Positions 39,199-48,674 of a stretch of 54,653 bases of DNA are shown here, piece after piece. Position numbers and translations under genes: made by a program. The notes below the pieces were generated by a model. It was not told the DNA's origin. It saw nothing but the letters and a program-made list of their open reading frames with translations, and ran no database searches. The stretch spans positions 1 through 54,653 of the forward strand of contig CAOKHZ010000029.1 in the NCBI GenBank assembly GCA_948468385.1, given 5' to 3'. The stretch's first letter is position 1. Every line of letters starts with the position of its first letter. This DNA is from an uncultured Faecalicatena sp. (GTDB lineage: Bacteria; Bacillota; Clostridia; Lachnospirales; Lachnospiraceae).

Positions 39199-39999
39199 AT
39201 GTTCACGTTAAAAGGAAGGACGATGGCGATTACCGGCGGAGCCGGGAATAATGGATTGGCAATTGTCAGAATGGCGTTGGAGAGGGGCATGAACGTGTGC
39301 CTGCTGAGTGGTTATCATGAGAAAGCCCAGAAGGCAATCATGAAACTGGATTCAAAATATAGGGATCAGGTCATGGGACTGGCCCAGAACCCGAAGGCGC
39401 AGTGGGAGAAGAACATGGAGGCCGCGCCGGAAATTTATGAAAAGAATCCGCACATGGCGGACATGATGCGCCTCATATATGAGCGTTTTGGAAGTTTGGA
39501 CGTGATTGTCAATGCAAAAGGCGGGCATATCCGACACAACTTTTATGAGACAGACGATGGAATCTGGGAGCATACCATGAGGCTTCCGCATTCGGCGTTC
39601 GTGAATGTGAAAAACGCGATGCCCTATCTGGAAAAGAGCAAGGCACCGAGAGTCATCAATATCACGCAGATGGACGGAAGGAACGGGGGATATTTCCTGG
39701 ATCCCGCGTTTGCCGCTTCCAGGGCCGCGCTGGAGGCGTTGACTTATGAGATGGCGAGGGAGCTTGGACCGAAGGGGATTACCAGTAATTGCATCATCAT
39801 AGGACATGTCGAGGGGGACGTTCCAGAGGAGACCACGCTGAGCAACGAGGAGCGGGCAAGGATGCAAGAGCGGACGCCGATTCCGAGGCTGGGCGTGCCG
39901 ACGGACTTGCCGGGGGCGGTGGCGTTTCTTGCCAGCGAGGAGTCCGGCTTCGTGAACGGTGCGAGAATCGACATTAATGGCGGGATGATTGTAGGATAG
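39199..39999 (+). CDS. Atypical SDR-family protein
   Basis: A 266-residue short-chain dehydrogenase-like protein. The Rossmann loop is ITGGAGNNGLAI (11-22) and NAKGG replaces the usual NNAG. The YxxxK catalytic pair is replaced by F171 and R175 (DPAFAASRAALEALTYE), and no Ser stands at the usual position in INITQMDG. The C-terminal VNGARIDINGGM is typical. It may therefore be a non-catalytic or differently acting SDR. AGAGGAGG precedes the ATG at 39199. It starts a rightward unit with the MATE and hydrolase genes and is divergent from the His-rich gene. Confidence 0.8.
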   Translation: MFTLKGRTMAITGGAGNNGLAIVRMALERGMNVCLLSGYHEKAQKAIMKLDSKYRDQVMGLAQNPKAQWEKNMEAAPEIYEKNPHMADMMRLIYERFGSLDVIVNAKGGHIRHNFYETDDGIWEHTMRLPHSAFVNVKNAMPYLEKSKAPRVINITQMDGRNGGYFLDPAFAASRAALEALTYEMARELGPKGITSNCIIIGHVEGDVPEETTLSNEERARMQERTPIPRLGVPTDLPGAVAFLASEESGFVNGARIDINGGMIVG

Positions 40000-40012
40000 G
40001 AGAAGGGCAAGA

Positions 40013-41383
40013 ATGAATAATGCAAATATAAAAGACAAGAAAAAGGACATGATGTTGGGGGAAAATATAATGACCCTGATACCGCGCATGGCGGTGCCGA
40101 CCATTGTCGCACAGCTGATTACCACGATTTATAATCTAGTGGACACGTTTTTTGTCAGCACCCTGGGCACGAATGCGACGGCCGCAGTCGGCGTGAACAG
40201 TTCGCTGGAGCGGACAATCACGTTGGTGGGATCGTTAATTGGAGCCGGAGCCTGCAGTTATATTGCAAGGCTTTTGGGAGCCAAAAAAGACGAGGACGCG
40301 GACCGGGTGTTAAGTACCTCCATTTTTACCGGAATCCTGATTGGTGCCGTGTTGGCCCTGCTGGGAGGAATCGGAATGGAACCGATGGTTCGGGTTTTGG
40401 GCGCGACCGAGGATTGCCTGAAATATAGCATGCAGTATGCCACGTATGTGTTGCTTGCGGCACCTTTTATGATTGGGAGCTTTATTTTGAACATGTGCCT
40501 GCGGAGCGAGGGAAGTGCGACGTACGCGATGATAGGAATCGGATTCGGGGGAGTGCTCAACTGTATTCTCGACCCATTGTTCATCTATGGCATGAATCTG
40601 GGCGTGGCGGGAGCATCCATGGCGACGGCTATTTCCAAGACGATCAGTTTCGTCATTCTTGTTATGCCGTATGTAAGAAAGCGTACGTCCGTTACCATCA
40701 GCATTCGCAAGTTCAAGTTCGTGTGGGAGGACATAAAAGACGTGGTGTCCATTGGTTCTACATCCTTTTTCCGTTCTGCCCTGAGCGTGGTTGCCGCCGT
40801 TGCCATCAACCGGGTGGCGGCTTCATTTTCCACGGCGACGCTGGCCGCATTGTCGGTAGCGAACCGTGTCATGGACTTCCCGTTTGCGATTATTTTGGGA
40901 TTCGGACAAGGCTATCAGCCAGTGGTTGGATTTAACTGGGGTGCGAAAAAACCGGAAAGAGTGAGAGACAGTTTGGACTTTAGCATCAAAGTTTCCATTT
41001 TTGGCGCGATAGGGATTGGAGCGCTCATCTTTGCGTTTGCCAATCCAATCGTCCATGTTTTCAATAGTCAGGCAGACAAGGAAGTCCTACAAATCGGCGT
41101 ATTATGCATCCGTATGCAATGTGTCACGCTGTTCGCGCACGCGCTTGGTTCGATTGTCAATATGTTTTACAGCGGAATTGGCCGGGCAAAGAACGCGCTT
41201 GTCTTGAGCACGGCCAGACAAGGATATTGCTTTTTACCGATCGTACTCATCGTGCCGAGGCTGATCGGGGTGACCGGAGTCGCGGCCTCGCAGGCTTTGG
41301 CGGACTTGGTGAGCCTCGTGGTCATCATTCCCATGACGGTAAAGGCGTTTCGGCTGATTCGAGAGATGGAAAAGCAAGAGTAG
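40013..41383 (+). CDS. MATE-family efflux transporter
   Basis: A 456-residue, 12-helix MATE (MatE/NorM-DinF type) antiporter. It opens MAVPTIVAQLITTIYNLVDTFFVS (about 23-46), the usual family start, with the repeated second half beginning DVVSIGSTSFFRSALSVVAA near 243 and GFGQGYQPVVGFNWGAKKPERV near 295. These proteins export organic cations or drugs using Na or proton gradients. It starts 13 bases after the SDR gene and 11 bases before the hydrolase gene, so the three are likely co-expressed; export of an aromatic product is a guess. Confidence 0.92.
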   Translation: MNNANIKDKKKDMMLGENIMTLIPRMAVPTIVAQLITTIYNLVDTFFVSTLGTNATAAVGVNSSLERTITLVGSLIGAGACSYIARLLGAKKDEDADRVLSTSIFTGILIGAVLALLGGIGMEPMVRVLGATEDCLKYSMQYATYVLLAAPFMIGSFILNMCLRSEGSATYAMIGIGFGGVLNCILDPLFIYGMNLGVAGASMATAISKTISFVILVMPYVRKRTSVTISIRKFKFVWEDIKDVVSIGSTSFFRSALSVVAAVAINRVAASFSTATLAALSVANRVMDFPFAIILGFGQGYQPVVGFNWGAKKPERVRDSLDFSIKVSIFGAIGIGALIFAFANPIVHVFNSQADKEVLQIGVLCIRMQCVTLFAHALGSIVNMFYSGIGRAKNALVLSTARQGYCFLPIVLIVPRLIGVTGVAASQALADLVSLVVIIPMTVKAFRLIREMEKQE

Positions 41384-41394
41384 GAGGGGGATGC

Positions 41395-42654
41395 ATGGAA
41401 GTCAGGGAGACATTTGTATATTTGGGAAAACGGATTCCCGGAGTGCTGTACGAGCCGTGCGAGGAAAGTGGACGTGGCCGGATATGCGTGCTGGTCATGC
41501 ATTCTGATGAGGATTATTTGACTTGCCCGACGGGAAGGGAGCTTGCAAAACGGGGATACCGCGTCCTCTGTGCGAACGTTATGGTGAAGGAGGGCATGTT
41601 TTTTCACCAGTACCAGAAAATGCATGCCGTGAAGGCTGCGGTGGAATGGCTTAGAAACAACGTGGCGGGCAGCAGGGTCATTCTGATGGGGCACAGCGGC
41701 GGGGCGACGTTGATGAGCGCGTACCAGTGCATTGCGGAGAACGGACCGGGCGTGTTTCAGGGGCCGGAAAAGATTTTACCTTATCCGGATGAGGAGGAGC
41801 TTGCGCCGGCGGATGGAATCATGCTTTTGGATGCCAACTGGGGAAATGCGGCCATGCAGCTTTTTAGCCTGGATCCGGCGGTGACGCGGGAAGAAACGGG
41901 AAGGAAACTGGACGAAGGTCTGGACGTGTTCAACCCGCAAAATGGATTCGTGCAGGGCGGCTCGAAGTATTCCGACGAGTTTATATGCAAGTTTCAGAAG
42001 GCACAGGGAGAGCGCAACAACCGAATTTTGCAGGCGGCGTTGGAACGACTGGAAAAAATTGAGCGGGGGGAGGGACTCTACGAGGATGATGAGCCATTCG
42101 TGATACCCGGAGCCGATCAAGCTTTTTTTAATAATAAATTGTACGCGCAGGACGTGTCGCTCATGGCGCACACCAGGAAACCGCAACTGTTGTTGCACGC
42201 TGACGGCAGCATGACGGAGGAAATTGTCCATTCCGTCAGGAAGCCGGAAAACGACGAAGGGCTGACGGGACGGCTGGTGGGAGGCGCGCGCATGCTGACG
42301 GTTCGCAATTACCTTTATTCTTACGCGGTTCGCACAAAGGAGGATTATGGATACGGCGAGGACGGCGTGTGGGGAATTGACTGGTCGTCAAGTTATAGCT
42401 GTCCTCCAGGAAACATGCGGGAAATCCACGTGCCCCTGCTCGTGATGGGCATGACGGCAGGATGGGAATACCTGGCATCGGAAACCATTTACGACATGGC
42501 GGCGAGCAAGGACAAGACGCTCGTATTCGTGGAAGGAGCCAGCCACAAATTTGAAACGGCGGTTCATTGCGAGGCGTATCCGGGACAATTTGGCGATACG
42601 ATGAAAACGATGCATGATTTTGTGGCACGGTGGCTGGAGCGATTTCTTTCATAA
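41395..42654 (+). CDS. Alpha/beta hydrolase
   Basis: A 419-residue cytoplasmic alpha/beta-hydrolase-fold protein. The N-terminal strand-rich part has RICVLVMHSDEDYL (oxyanion region), the nucleophile elbow GHSGGA (about 101-106) with Ser at its centre, a long helical insertion (about 150-300) and a C-terminal HKFETA with the likely catalytic His. The large cap and length fit uncharacterised acyl- or ester hydrolases rather than small esterases. AGGAGGGG precedes the ATG at 41395. It follows MATE directly. A CCCCTTTCC/GGAAAGGGG hairpin (42661-42683) lies after the stop. Confidence 0.8.
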   Translation: MEVRETFVYLGKRIPGVLYEPCEESGRGRICVLVMHSDEDYLTCPTGRELAKRGYRVLCANVMVKEGMFFHQYQKMHAVKAAVEWLRNNVAGSRVILMGHSGGATLMSAYQCIAENGPGVFQGPEKILPYPDEEELAPADGIMLLDANWGNAAMQLFSLDPAVTREETGRKLDEGLDVFNPQNGFVQGGSKYSDEFICKFQKAQGERNNRILQAALERLEKIERGEGLYEDDEPFVIPGADQAFFNNKLYAQDVSLMAHTRKPQLLLHADGSMTEEIVHSVRKPENDEGLTGRLVGGARMLTVRNYLYSYAVRTKEDYGYGEDGVWGIDWSSSYSCPPGNMREIHVPLLVMGMTAGWEYLASETIYDMAASKDKTLVFVEGASHKFETAVHCEAYPGQFGDTMKTMHDFVARWLERFLS

Positions 42655-42808
42655 GAATTTCCCCTTTCCATTTGGGAAAGGGGGCATCGCCAAATCGAAT
42701 TGACCGGGATATTTTTGAAATGTTAAAATGAGGGCAGGTCAACAAAGGAAAAGTTTGTTGAAGAAGTTGAAACAGAAGAAAACAAAAAAGCAAAGGAGAA
42801 AGTGAAAA

Positions 42809-44500
42809 ATGAAAAAGCGAAAAGAAAGAAAATGGCTGGCATTGTTAGTGGTTGTCGCAATGATTTGCGTGATGCTTGCCGGGTGCGGGGGGAAAGGAAA
42901 TGGCGCGGAGAATGAAAACGGAGGCACTTCCTCTGCAAGTCAGGAGAGCGAAGAGGGAGAAAGCACGAAAATAAAGGCCGACGAGGCGGCCGCGGTTTCG
43001 GAGATCATGGAAAATCCGGCGGAAAAAATAGTGATTGCAGTGGACGATGATACGATTGTCGCAGGGCCTTTTGCCAATTCGAGCGGCGTGAGGAACTTGA
43101 CGGTTTACACGTTGTGGGGAACTCTCGCGTACCGTCCTTATATCGGTGCCATGTTGGAAGATGGCGGTCTGGAACTGGTGATGGCCAAAAGCATTACGAA
43201 GGAAGACGACACGACGTACGACGTGGAGATTTATGACAACATCACGGACAGCCTGGGGAATTCTATCAAGGCTTCCGACATCGTATTCAGTCTGGACAAG
43301 CTTTCCGAACTTGGGTACATTACATATATCAACACGTATTATGAGAGCGGCGAGGTCGTAGGCGACTATGAATTTAAAATTCATCTGAAAAGCGGTGAAG
43401 AGGGCGCGATAGAACAAGTGCTTGTCAATGGCACGATTTGTAGCCAGGAATGGTACGAAGGTGCCAGTGATGATGAAATCCAGGCAGATCCCGCCACGAC
43501 GGGACCTTATAAGGTGACGAATTTCCAGACCGGGTCCGGCATGACGTTGGAAGCCAGGGATTATTGGAAAACGAACGATGACGACAAGAGCGTCGTGGAA
43601 TATCAGAACGTGAAACAGATTGTCATAAAGAGTATTACCGAGCCGTCAATGCGTTCGGTGGCACTGGAAAATTCCGAGGTGGACCTGGCGGAAATTAATG
43701 CCATTGATTTGGAGCGGTTCGAGTCGAATTCAGAATATCACGTGACAAAGTATGCAAACGCGATGAACGATTATATGATTTTTAATACAAGTGACGATTC
43801 TGTCTGCAGCGACGTGAAGGTTCGTCAGGCCGTTGCTTATGCATTTGATACATGGACGCTTCTTTTGGCAAACGGACATGACCAGGGCGAGTTGCACCAT
43901 GACGTGTGCCCGAACGCGACCCCGGATTATGTAGATGACTGGGACGAGGATCCATATTACGAGATGGATGTGGAAAAGGCGAAGGAACTCCTGAAAGAAG
44001 CGGGATATACAGAAGGTGAGTTGAAAATACGCATCCTGAAAAATGCTTCGGCACCGAACGGCCCGTATGAATCCTTGCAGGCCATGCTGATAAGCGCGGG
44101 AATTGATGCCGAGATTAACCAGTACGACCGCTCCCTTTTCCTGACATATATGCAGGACAATACCATGTGGGATATTACCATTTATTCGGAGCAGGTACTG
44201 GACTTCACGACGACGTACTGGTCGGCATTGTTCAGTGAGAAGAATTATGAGCATGGTACGCAGGGCTTTACGGAAGATGCCGAGCTTCAGAAGCTGCTTG
44301 CGGCGGCGTGTGCCGATAGGTCGGAAGAGAATATGAACGCGTTCCATGATTATTATACGGAGCAGTGCTACATGATAGGTTTGTATAACGAAACGAAGTC
44401 CATCGTAACGCAGTCGGGAATCAAGAGTTTGTGCTTGGTTCGCGGGGATATCGTCCCGCAGGCGACGGTATTTGACTCCGGATATGCCTCGGTAGAGTAA
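42809..44500 (+). CDS. Peptide-type ABC transporter substrate-binding lipoprotein
   Basis: A 563-residue family-5 extracellular solute-binding protein (DppA/OppA type). Signal peptide with lipobox LAGC (Cys about 26), a Gly/Ser/Glu linker, then the binding domain: LTVYTLWGTLAYRPYIG, AKSITKEDDTTYDVEIYDNITDSLG, IKASDIVFSLDKL, and the C-terminal lobe DVKVRQAVAYAFDTWTL and ELLKEAGY. Usually binds oligopeptides, sometimes nickel-chelates or sugars. GGAGAAAG precedes the ATG. First gene of a five-gene import operon that may be fed by or feed the preceding module. Confidence 0.93.
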   Translation: MKKRKERKWLALLVVVAMICVMLAGCGGKGNGAENENGGTSSASQESEEGESTKIKADEAAAVSEIMENPAEKIVIAVDDDTIVAGPFANSSGVRNLTVYTLWGTLAYRPYIGAMLEDGGLELVMAKSITKEDDTTYDVEIYDNITDSLGNSIKASDIVFSLDKLSELGYITYINTYYESGEVVGDYEFKIHLKSGEEGAIEQVLVNGTICSQEWYEGASDDEIQADPATTGPYKVTNFQTGSGMTLEARDYWKTNDDDKSVVEYQNVKQIVIKSITEPSMRSVALENSEVDLAEINAIDLERFESNSEYHVTKYANAMNDYMIFNTSDDSVCSDVKVRQAVAYAFDTWTLLLANGHDQGELHHDVCPNATPDYVDDWDEDPYYEMDVEKAKELLKEAGYTEGELKIRILKNASAPNGPYESLQAMLISAGIDAEINQYDRSLFLTYMQDNTMWDITIYSEQVLDFTTTYWSALFSEKNYEHGTQGFTEDAELQKLLAAACADRSEENMNAFHDYYTEQCYMIGLYNETKSIVTQSGIKSLCLVRGDIVPQATVFDSGYASVE

Positions 44501-44531
44501 AAGAGGAGATAAGGTGAAGTTTTTTGGATGA

Positions 44532-44600
44532 CGCCTTGACTTTTATGGGTGGCGCGCCAGGAGACCTATGCGGGTTTCCTGGCGCGTTGGCACAAGGCGC
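44532..44600 (+). terminator. Nested hairpin between binding protein and permease genes
   Basis: Outer CGCCTTG (44532-44538) / CAAGGCG (44594-44600) and inner CGCGCCAGGA (44553-44562) / TCCTGGCGCG (44577-44586). It may stabilise the binding-protein mRNA or attenuate the downstream genes; there is no T-run. Confidence 0.6.
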
Positions 44601-44679
44601 ACCGATTTTTCGGTAAACGTACATGTTTATAGACGCAAACATTGCCATGGATAAAAGCAGATGTAGAAAGGATGCCACT

Positions 44680-45645
44680 ATGATACGTTATGTTGTGAAA
44701 CGACTAGTGATATTGATACCGACTCTTTTGGTGGTGGCAATCATCATGTTCACGCTTATGGATTTCGTGCCGGGCGACCCGGCGGTCATTGCGCTTGGAA
44801 GCGGAAATCATACGCAGGAGGAAATTGAACTGAAACGGGAGAGCATGGGGTTGAACAAGCCGTATATTACCCGATTGGGTGAGTATCTTGGAAATTTGAT
44901 ATTTCATTTTGATTTTGGGACAAGCATCGTCGATGGAACGCAGATTAAGACGGCCATCTCGGATCGTTTTCCCAACACGCTGAAAATAGCGTTAGGGAGC
45001 ATTCTTGTCACGATCATAGTCGGCCTGCCGCTGGGGGTACGCACCGCGGTGAGGGCGAATACGTGGGAGGACAAGATTTCCCTGTTTATCACGCTTTTAT
45101 TGGATTGTATGCCCAGTTTCTGGGTCGGCCTATTATTGGTGCTGTTGTTTGCACTAAAGCTGGGGTGGCTTCCGTCTTCCGGCGTGGGTGGCCTGAAGTA
45201 CTTCGTATTGCCCGTAATTGCCAATTCGCTGGGCGGCCTGGCGGGATTTACAAGGCAGACGAGGGCCAGCATGCTGGAGGTCATTCGGTCAGACTTGGTG
45301 ACGACGGCGAGGTCAAAAGGGCTTTCCGAGAGGGAAGTGATTTACGGACACGCACTCCCCAACGCGCTGATTCCAATCATTACCATAGTGGGAATGCGGT
45401 TTGGCCAAATGTTGGGCGGGGCCACGATTATAGAGGTTATTTTTTCCATCCCGGGGTTGGGTCCTTATCTTGTGAATGGAATCGGCAGCCAGGATTACAC
45501 CGTCGTGACGGGCGGCATTATATTTATCGCGTTTTCATTCGCGATCATCATGCTGCTCACGGACTTGGTATATGCGTTTGTTGATCCGCGCATCAAGGCC
45601 CAATATGTCGCCAGAAATAGAAAGGGAGGCAGGAAAGATGAGTAG
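44680..45645 (+). CDS. dppB: ABC permease, DppB-like
   Basis: A 321-residue inner-membrane permease with six segments and the EAA-type loop EVIRSDLVTTARSKGLSEREVIYGHALPNALIP (about 200-232). N-terminal MIRYVVKRLVILIPTLLVV and FVPGDPA are typical of the B subunit of dipeptide/nickel importers. The ATG at 44680 is chosen for GAAAGGATG and the normal protein start. The next permease gene begins 7 bases before its stop. Confidence 0.94.
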   Translation: MIRYVVKRLVILIPTLLVVAIIMFTLMDFVPGDPAVIALGSGNHTQEEIELKRESMGLNKPYITRLGEYLGNLIFHFDFGTSIVDGTQIKTAISDRFPNTLKIALGSILVTIIVGLPLGVRTAVRANTWEDKISLFITLLLDCMPSFWVGLLLVLLFALKLGWLPSSGVGGLKYFVLPVIANSLGGLAGFTRQTRASMLEVIRSDLVTTARSKGLSEREVIYGHALPNALIPIITIVGMRFGQMLGGATIIEVIFSIPGLGPYLVNGIGSQDYTVVTGGIIFIAFSFAIIMLLTDLVYAFVDPRIKAQYVARNRKGGRKDE

Positions 45646-46600
45646 GGTTGAGAATGTGGGTGCAGAAAAAGAAGTAGGGAAAGAAAAAAAGCATGGTGGA
45701 CATGGGAAAATGGGACGCCACGGGGGGCGAGGACATAAAAAATCGTCGGAAAGTCTGAAACCAGGGTCATTGGCTTATATCTGGCACAGTATTTCGCACA
45801 ACAAAGGGGCCGTGATGGGGATGGTCTTGATTGTCCTGATCGTGCTTTTGTCCATATTGTCGCCGTACCTATGCCGTTGGGGATATGCCGAGCTGGACGT
45901 TTTGAATGCAAAGTCCGGACCGTCGCTTACGCATTTGCTCGGATGCGACGAACTGGGAAGAGATTTGTTGTCCCGCGTTTTGTATGGGGCGCGCTATACA
46001 CTGTATATCGGATTGGCGGGGACGGCGCTTTCGGTCGTAATCGGTGTCACGCTGGGAGCGATTGCCGGATATTTCGGCGGATTGGTGGATTCCTGCGTGA
46101 TGCGTTTCCTGGACGTGTTTCAGGCGTTTCCGCAATTGATTTTGGCGATGGCGTTTTGTGCCGTGTTCGGAAGCGGGCTGAATAACTGCGTGGCGGCACT
46201 TGGGCTGACGGGAATCGCCGGTTTTGCCCGCCTGATGCGGGCGAACATTCTGCGGATCCGTGATATGGAATATATAGAGGCTTCCGTGTCGATTAATTGC
46301 CCGACCAGGAAAATCATTACCGGGCACATCATACCCAACGCGGTTTCCCCAATCATCGTGGAAATCGCCATGTCCATCAGCCGAAACGGTCTGGCTTCCT
46401 CGTCGCTTAGCTTTCTGGGGTTGGGGGTTCGGCCTCCGTATCCGGAGTGGGGGGCGATGCTGGCGGGTGCTAGGAACTATATTCGGGATTGTCCGCACAT
46501 GGTCATTGTGCCGGGCGTGTTCATCGTGATTTGCGTCCTGAGTTTCAATTTGATCGGGGACGCGCTGCGGGACGCGTTGGATCCGAAGTTGAAAAAGTAA
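45638..46600 (+). CDS. dppC: ABC permease, DppC-like
   Basis: A 320-residue permease with six segments; HLLGCDELGRDLLSRVLYGAR and the coupling loop RDMEYIEASVSINCPTRKIITGHIIPNAVSPI match the C subunit of dipeptide importers, as does the LGLGVRPPYPEWGAML ending region. Unusual is a basic His/Gly/Lys-rich N-terminal extension (about 8-40, KHGGHGKMGRHGGRGHKK), recalling the His-rich protein encoded at 38713-39021. AGGGAGGCAGG precedes the ATG. Confidence 0.94.
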   Translation: MSRVENVGAEKEVGKEKKHGGHGKMGRHGGRGHKKSSESLKPGSLAYIWHSISHNKGAVMGMVLIVLIVLLSILSPYLCRWGYAELDVLNAKSGPSLTHLLGCDELGRDLLSRVLYGARYTLYIGLAGTALSVVIGVTLGAIAGYFGGLVDSCVMRFLDVFQAFPQLILAMAFCAVFGSGLNNCVAALGLTGIAGFARLMRANILRIRDMEYIEASVSINCPTRKIITGHIIPNAVSPIIVEIAMSISRNGLASSSLSFLGLGVRPPYPEWGAMLAGARNYIRDCPHMVIVPGVFIVICVLSFNLIGDALRDALDPKLKK

Positions 46601-46614
46601 TCGGAGGGATATAG

Positions 46615-47607
46615 ATGTCGGAGGAAAATAAGAAGAAAGAATTATTGGAGGTAAAAAACCTCAACGTGCGGTACAAATCGGGACAGGCAACCGTTTACGC
46701 GGTCAATGGCATTTCCCTCGAATTGGAGAAGGGACAGACTCTGGGGCTCGTCGGGGAGACGGGAGCCGGAAAGACGACGATCGCGAAATCCATATTGCGG
46801 ATTTTGCCGGATTATGCCATTGAGACGCTGGAAGGCGAGATTTACTATGAGGGGAAGGACATCCTGAAATTGTCCGACAAGGAGCTGCAGAATTTGCGGG
46901 GACATGAGATTTCCATGATTTTTCAGGATCCGATGACGGCACTGAACCCGGTAAAAACCGTTTCCTCTCAAATCGCGGAAGGGTATCGGAAACATCACGG
47001 GTGCCCAAGGGCCGAAGCAAATCGAAAAGCGGTGGAAATGCTGGAGATGGTGGGAATTCCCGGTGAACGCGCGGATGAATATCCGCACCAGTTTTCGGGC
47101 GGGATGAAGCAGAGGGTCGTCATTGCCATGGCGATGGCGTGTTCTCCCAAGCTTTTAATCGCGGACGAGCCGACGACGGCGCTTGATGTCACGATACAAG
47201 CGCAGGTGCTGGATCTGATAAAGAACGTGAAAGAAGAAATCGGGACGGCAATGCTTCTTATTACGCACGATTTGGGCGTGGTGGCGGAAGTGTGCGACAA
47301 AGTGTGCGTGATTTATGCCGGAAGGATTGTCGAGAGCGGTTCGAAGGAAGACATTTTTGACAAACCATCGCATCCGTATACGCGGGGATTGTTCGCGGCA
47401 CTGCCGGATTTGGATAAGGACGTGGAAAGACTGACGCCAATCGAGGGTCTTTTGCCCGACCCGACGGTACGAGAGGACGGATGTGCCTTTCGCTCACGGT
47501 GTCCGCATGCCTGCCATGCGTGCCGAGAGTTTGATAATGAGCTGAGGGAATTGGCGCCGGGACATTACACGCGTTGTTGGAGAGGGTTGCAGGACAGGGA
47601 GGATTGA
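46615..47607 (+). CDS. dppD: ABC ATPase, DppD-like
   Basis: A 330-residue ATPase. Walker A GETGAGKTT, signature FSGGMKQRV, Walker B LLIADEPTTALD, and the C-terminal oligopeptide-transporter extension with Cys-rich CAFRSRCPHACHAC, as usual for the D subunit, which holds an Fe-S cluster in some members. GGAGGGATATAG precedes the ATG; one base separates its stop from the dppF-type gene. Confidence 0.95.
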   Translation: MSEENKKKELLEVKNLNVRYKSGQATVYAVNGISLELEKGQTLGLVGETGAGKTTIAKSILRILPDYAIETLEGEIYYEGKDILKLSDKELQNLRGHEISMIFQDPMTALNPVKTVSSQIAEGYRKHHGCPRAEANRKAVEMLEMVGIPGERADEYPHQFSGGMKQRVVIAMAMACSPKLLIADEPTTALDVTIQAQVLDLIKNVKEEIGTAMLLITHDLGVVAEVCDKVCVIYAGRIVESGSKEDIFDKPSHPYTRGLFAALPDLDKDVERLTPIEGLLPDPTVREDGCAFRSRCPHACHACREFDNELRELAPGHYTRCWRGLQDRED

Positions 47608-47608
47608 G

Positions 47609-48565
47609 ATGTCTGAGTTGATGGAAGTAAAACATTTGAAAAAATATTTTAAGAGTCCCAGGGGGATCGTGCACGCGGTGGACGACGTCTGTTTTTCCAT
47701 TGAAAAAGGAACCACGGTAGGGCTTGTCGGCGAGTCGGGATGTGGAAAGTCCACGTTGGGAAGGACGTTGATTCACTTGTCGGAGAGCACGGACGGACAA
47801 ATCTTGTATCAAGGACGCGACGTGACGCGTTTGAATAAAAAGGAAATGATTGAGTTTCGCAAACATGCGCAAATTATTTTTCAGGATCCTTATTCGTCGC
47901 TGGATCCCCGCCAGACCGTGCAGGACATCATCAGCGAGCCCTTGCTGCTCGCGAAATACGACAAGGACGAGGTACAAAGAAGGGCCAGGAACCTGATGGA
48001 TACCGTGGGGATTGAGAAAAGGCTACGGATGTCCTATCCGCACGAACTCGACGGAGGCCGCCGTCAGCGTGTCGGCATAGCGAGGGCGTTGGCGCTGAAT
48101 CCGGAGTTCATTGTCTGCGACGAGCCGGTTTCGTCGCTGGACGTGTCCATCCAGGCTCAGATTTTGAATTTGCTGATGGATTTACAAGAGGAACTGGGAC
48201 TTACGTATTTGTTCATCACGCATGACATGTCCGTCGTGCGTCACATTTCTAAGAAGATATGCGTCATGTACCTGGGGCAGATGGTGGAGCAGTGCGAGAA
48301 AAAAGAATTGTTCGAGCATCCGCTGCATCCTTATACGAAAGCACTGCTTTCGGCAATTCCCACGACGGATATCCACGCGAAGAAGAAGCGGATCATGCTG
48401 AAGGGCGAAATTACGTCGCCGATTAATCCGAAGCCGGGGTGTCGGTTCGCGGCACGTTGCCCGTATGCGGAGGAATGCTGCAACGAGCCGGCGGCGTTGA
48501 GGGAAGTGGCTCCAGGGCACCTTGTCGCGTGCGCAAGGGCGGAAGAAGTGAACGGCATGGCCTGA
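47609..48565 (+). CDS. dppF: ABC ATPase, DppF-like
   Basis: A 318-residue ATPase pairing with the D subunit. Walker A GESGCGKST, Walker B FIVCDEPVSSLD, switch His in FITHDMS, and C-terminal CRFAARCPYAEECC Cys cluster. The signature reads LDGGRRQRV instead of LSGGQRQRV, a variant I have seen in this subfamily and do not regard as inactivating. Last gene of the import operon; a terminator follows. Confidence 0.95.
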   Translation: MSELMEVKHLKKYFKSPRGIVHAVDDVCFSIEKGTTVGLVGESGCGKSTLGRTLIHLSESTDGQILYQGRDVTRLNKKEMIEFRKHAQIIFQDPYSSLDPRQTVQDIISEPLLLAKYDKDEVQRRARNLMDTVGIEKRLRMSYPHELDGGRRQRVGIARALALNPEFIVCDEPVSSLDVSIQAQILNLLMDLQEELGLTYLFITHDMSVVRHISKKICVMYLGQMVEQCEKKELFEHPLHPYTKALLSAIPTTDIHAKKKRIMLKGEITSPINPKPGCRFAARCPYAEECCNEPAALREVAPGHLVACARAEEVNGMA

Positions 48566-48594
48566 AAAGGCGTATTGATTTCTATGAGTAACGA

Positions 48595-48636
48595 GCCACA
48601 TACCCCGTTGTAAGCGACGGGGATGTTGGCTTTTTA
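48595..48636 (+). terminator. Terminator of the peptide importer operon
   Basis: GCCACATACCCCGT (48595-48608) pairs with ACGGGGATGTTGGC (48617-48630) with small bulges; TTTTTAT follows. Confidence 0.85.
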
Positions 48637-48674
48637 TGGCATCGGGAGTAAAAATTTAAGAAGCAGGTGAGAAT

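Noticed and set aside
47609-48565. ABC signature LDGGRRQRV as a sign of inactivation
   Set aside because: This variant is recalled as common in DppF-like ATPases of Firmicutes, and the Walker motifs are intact.
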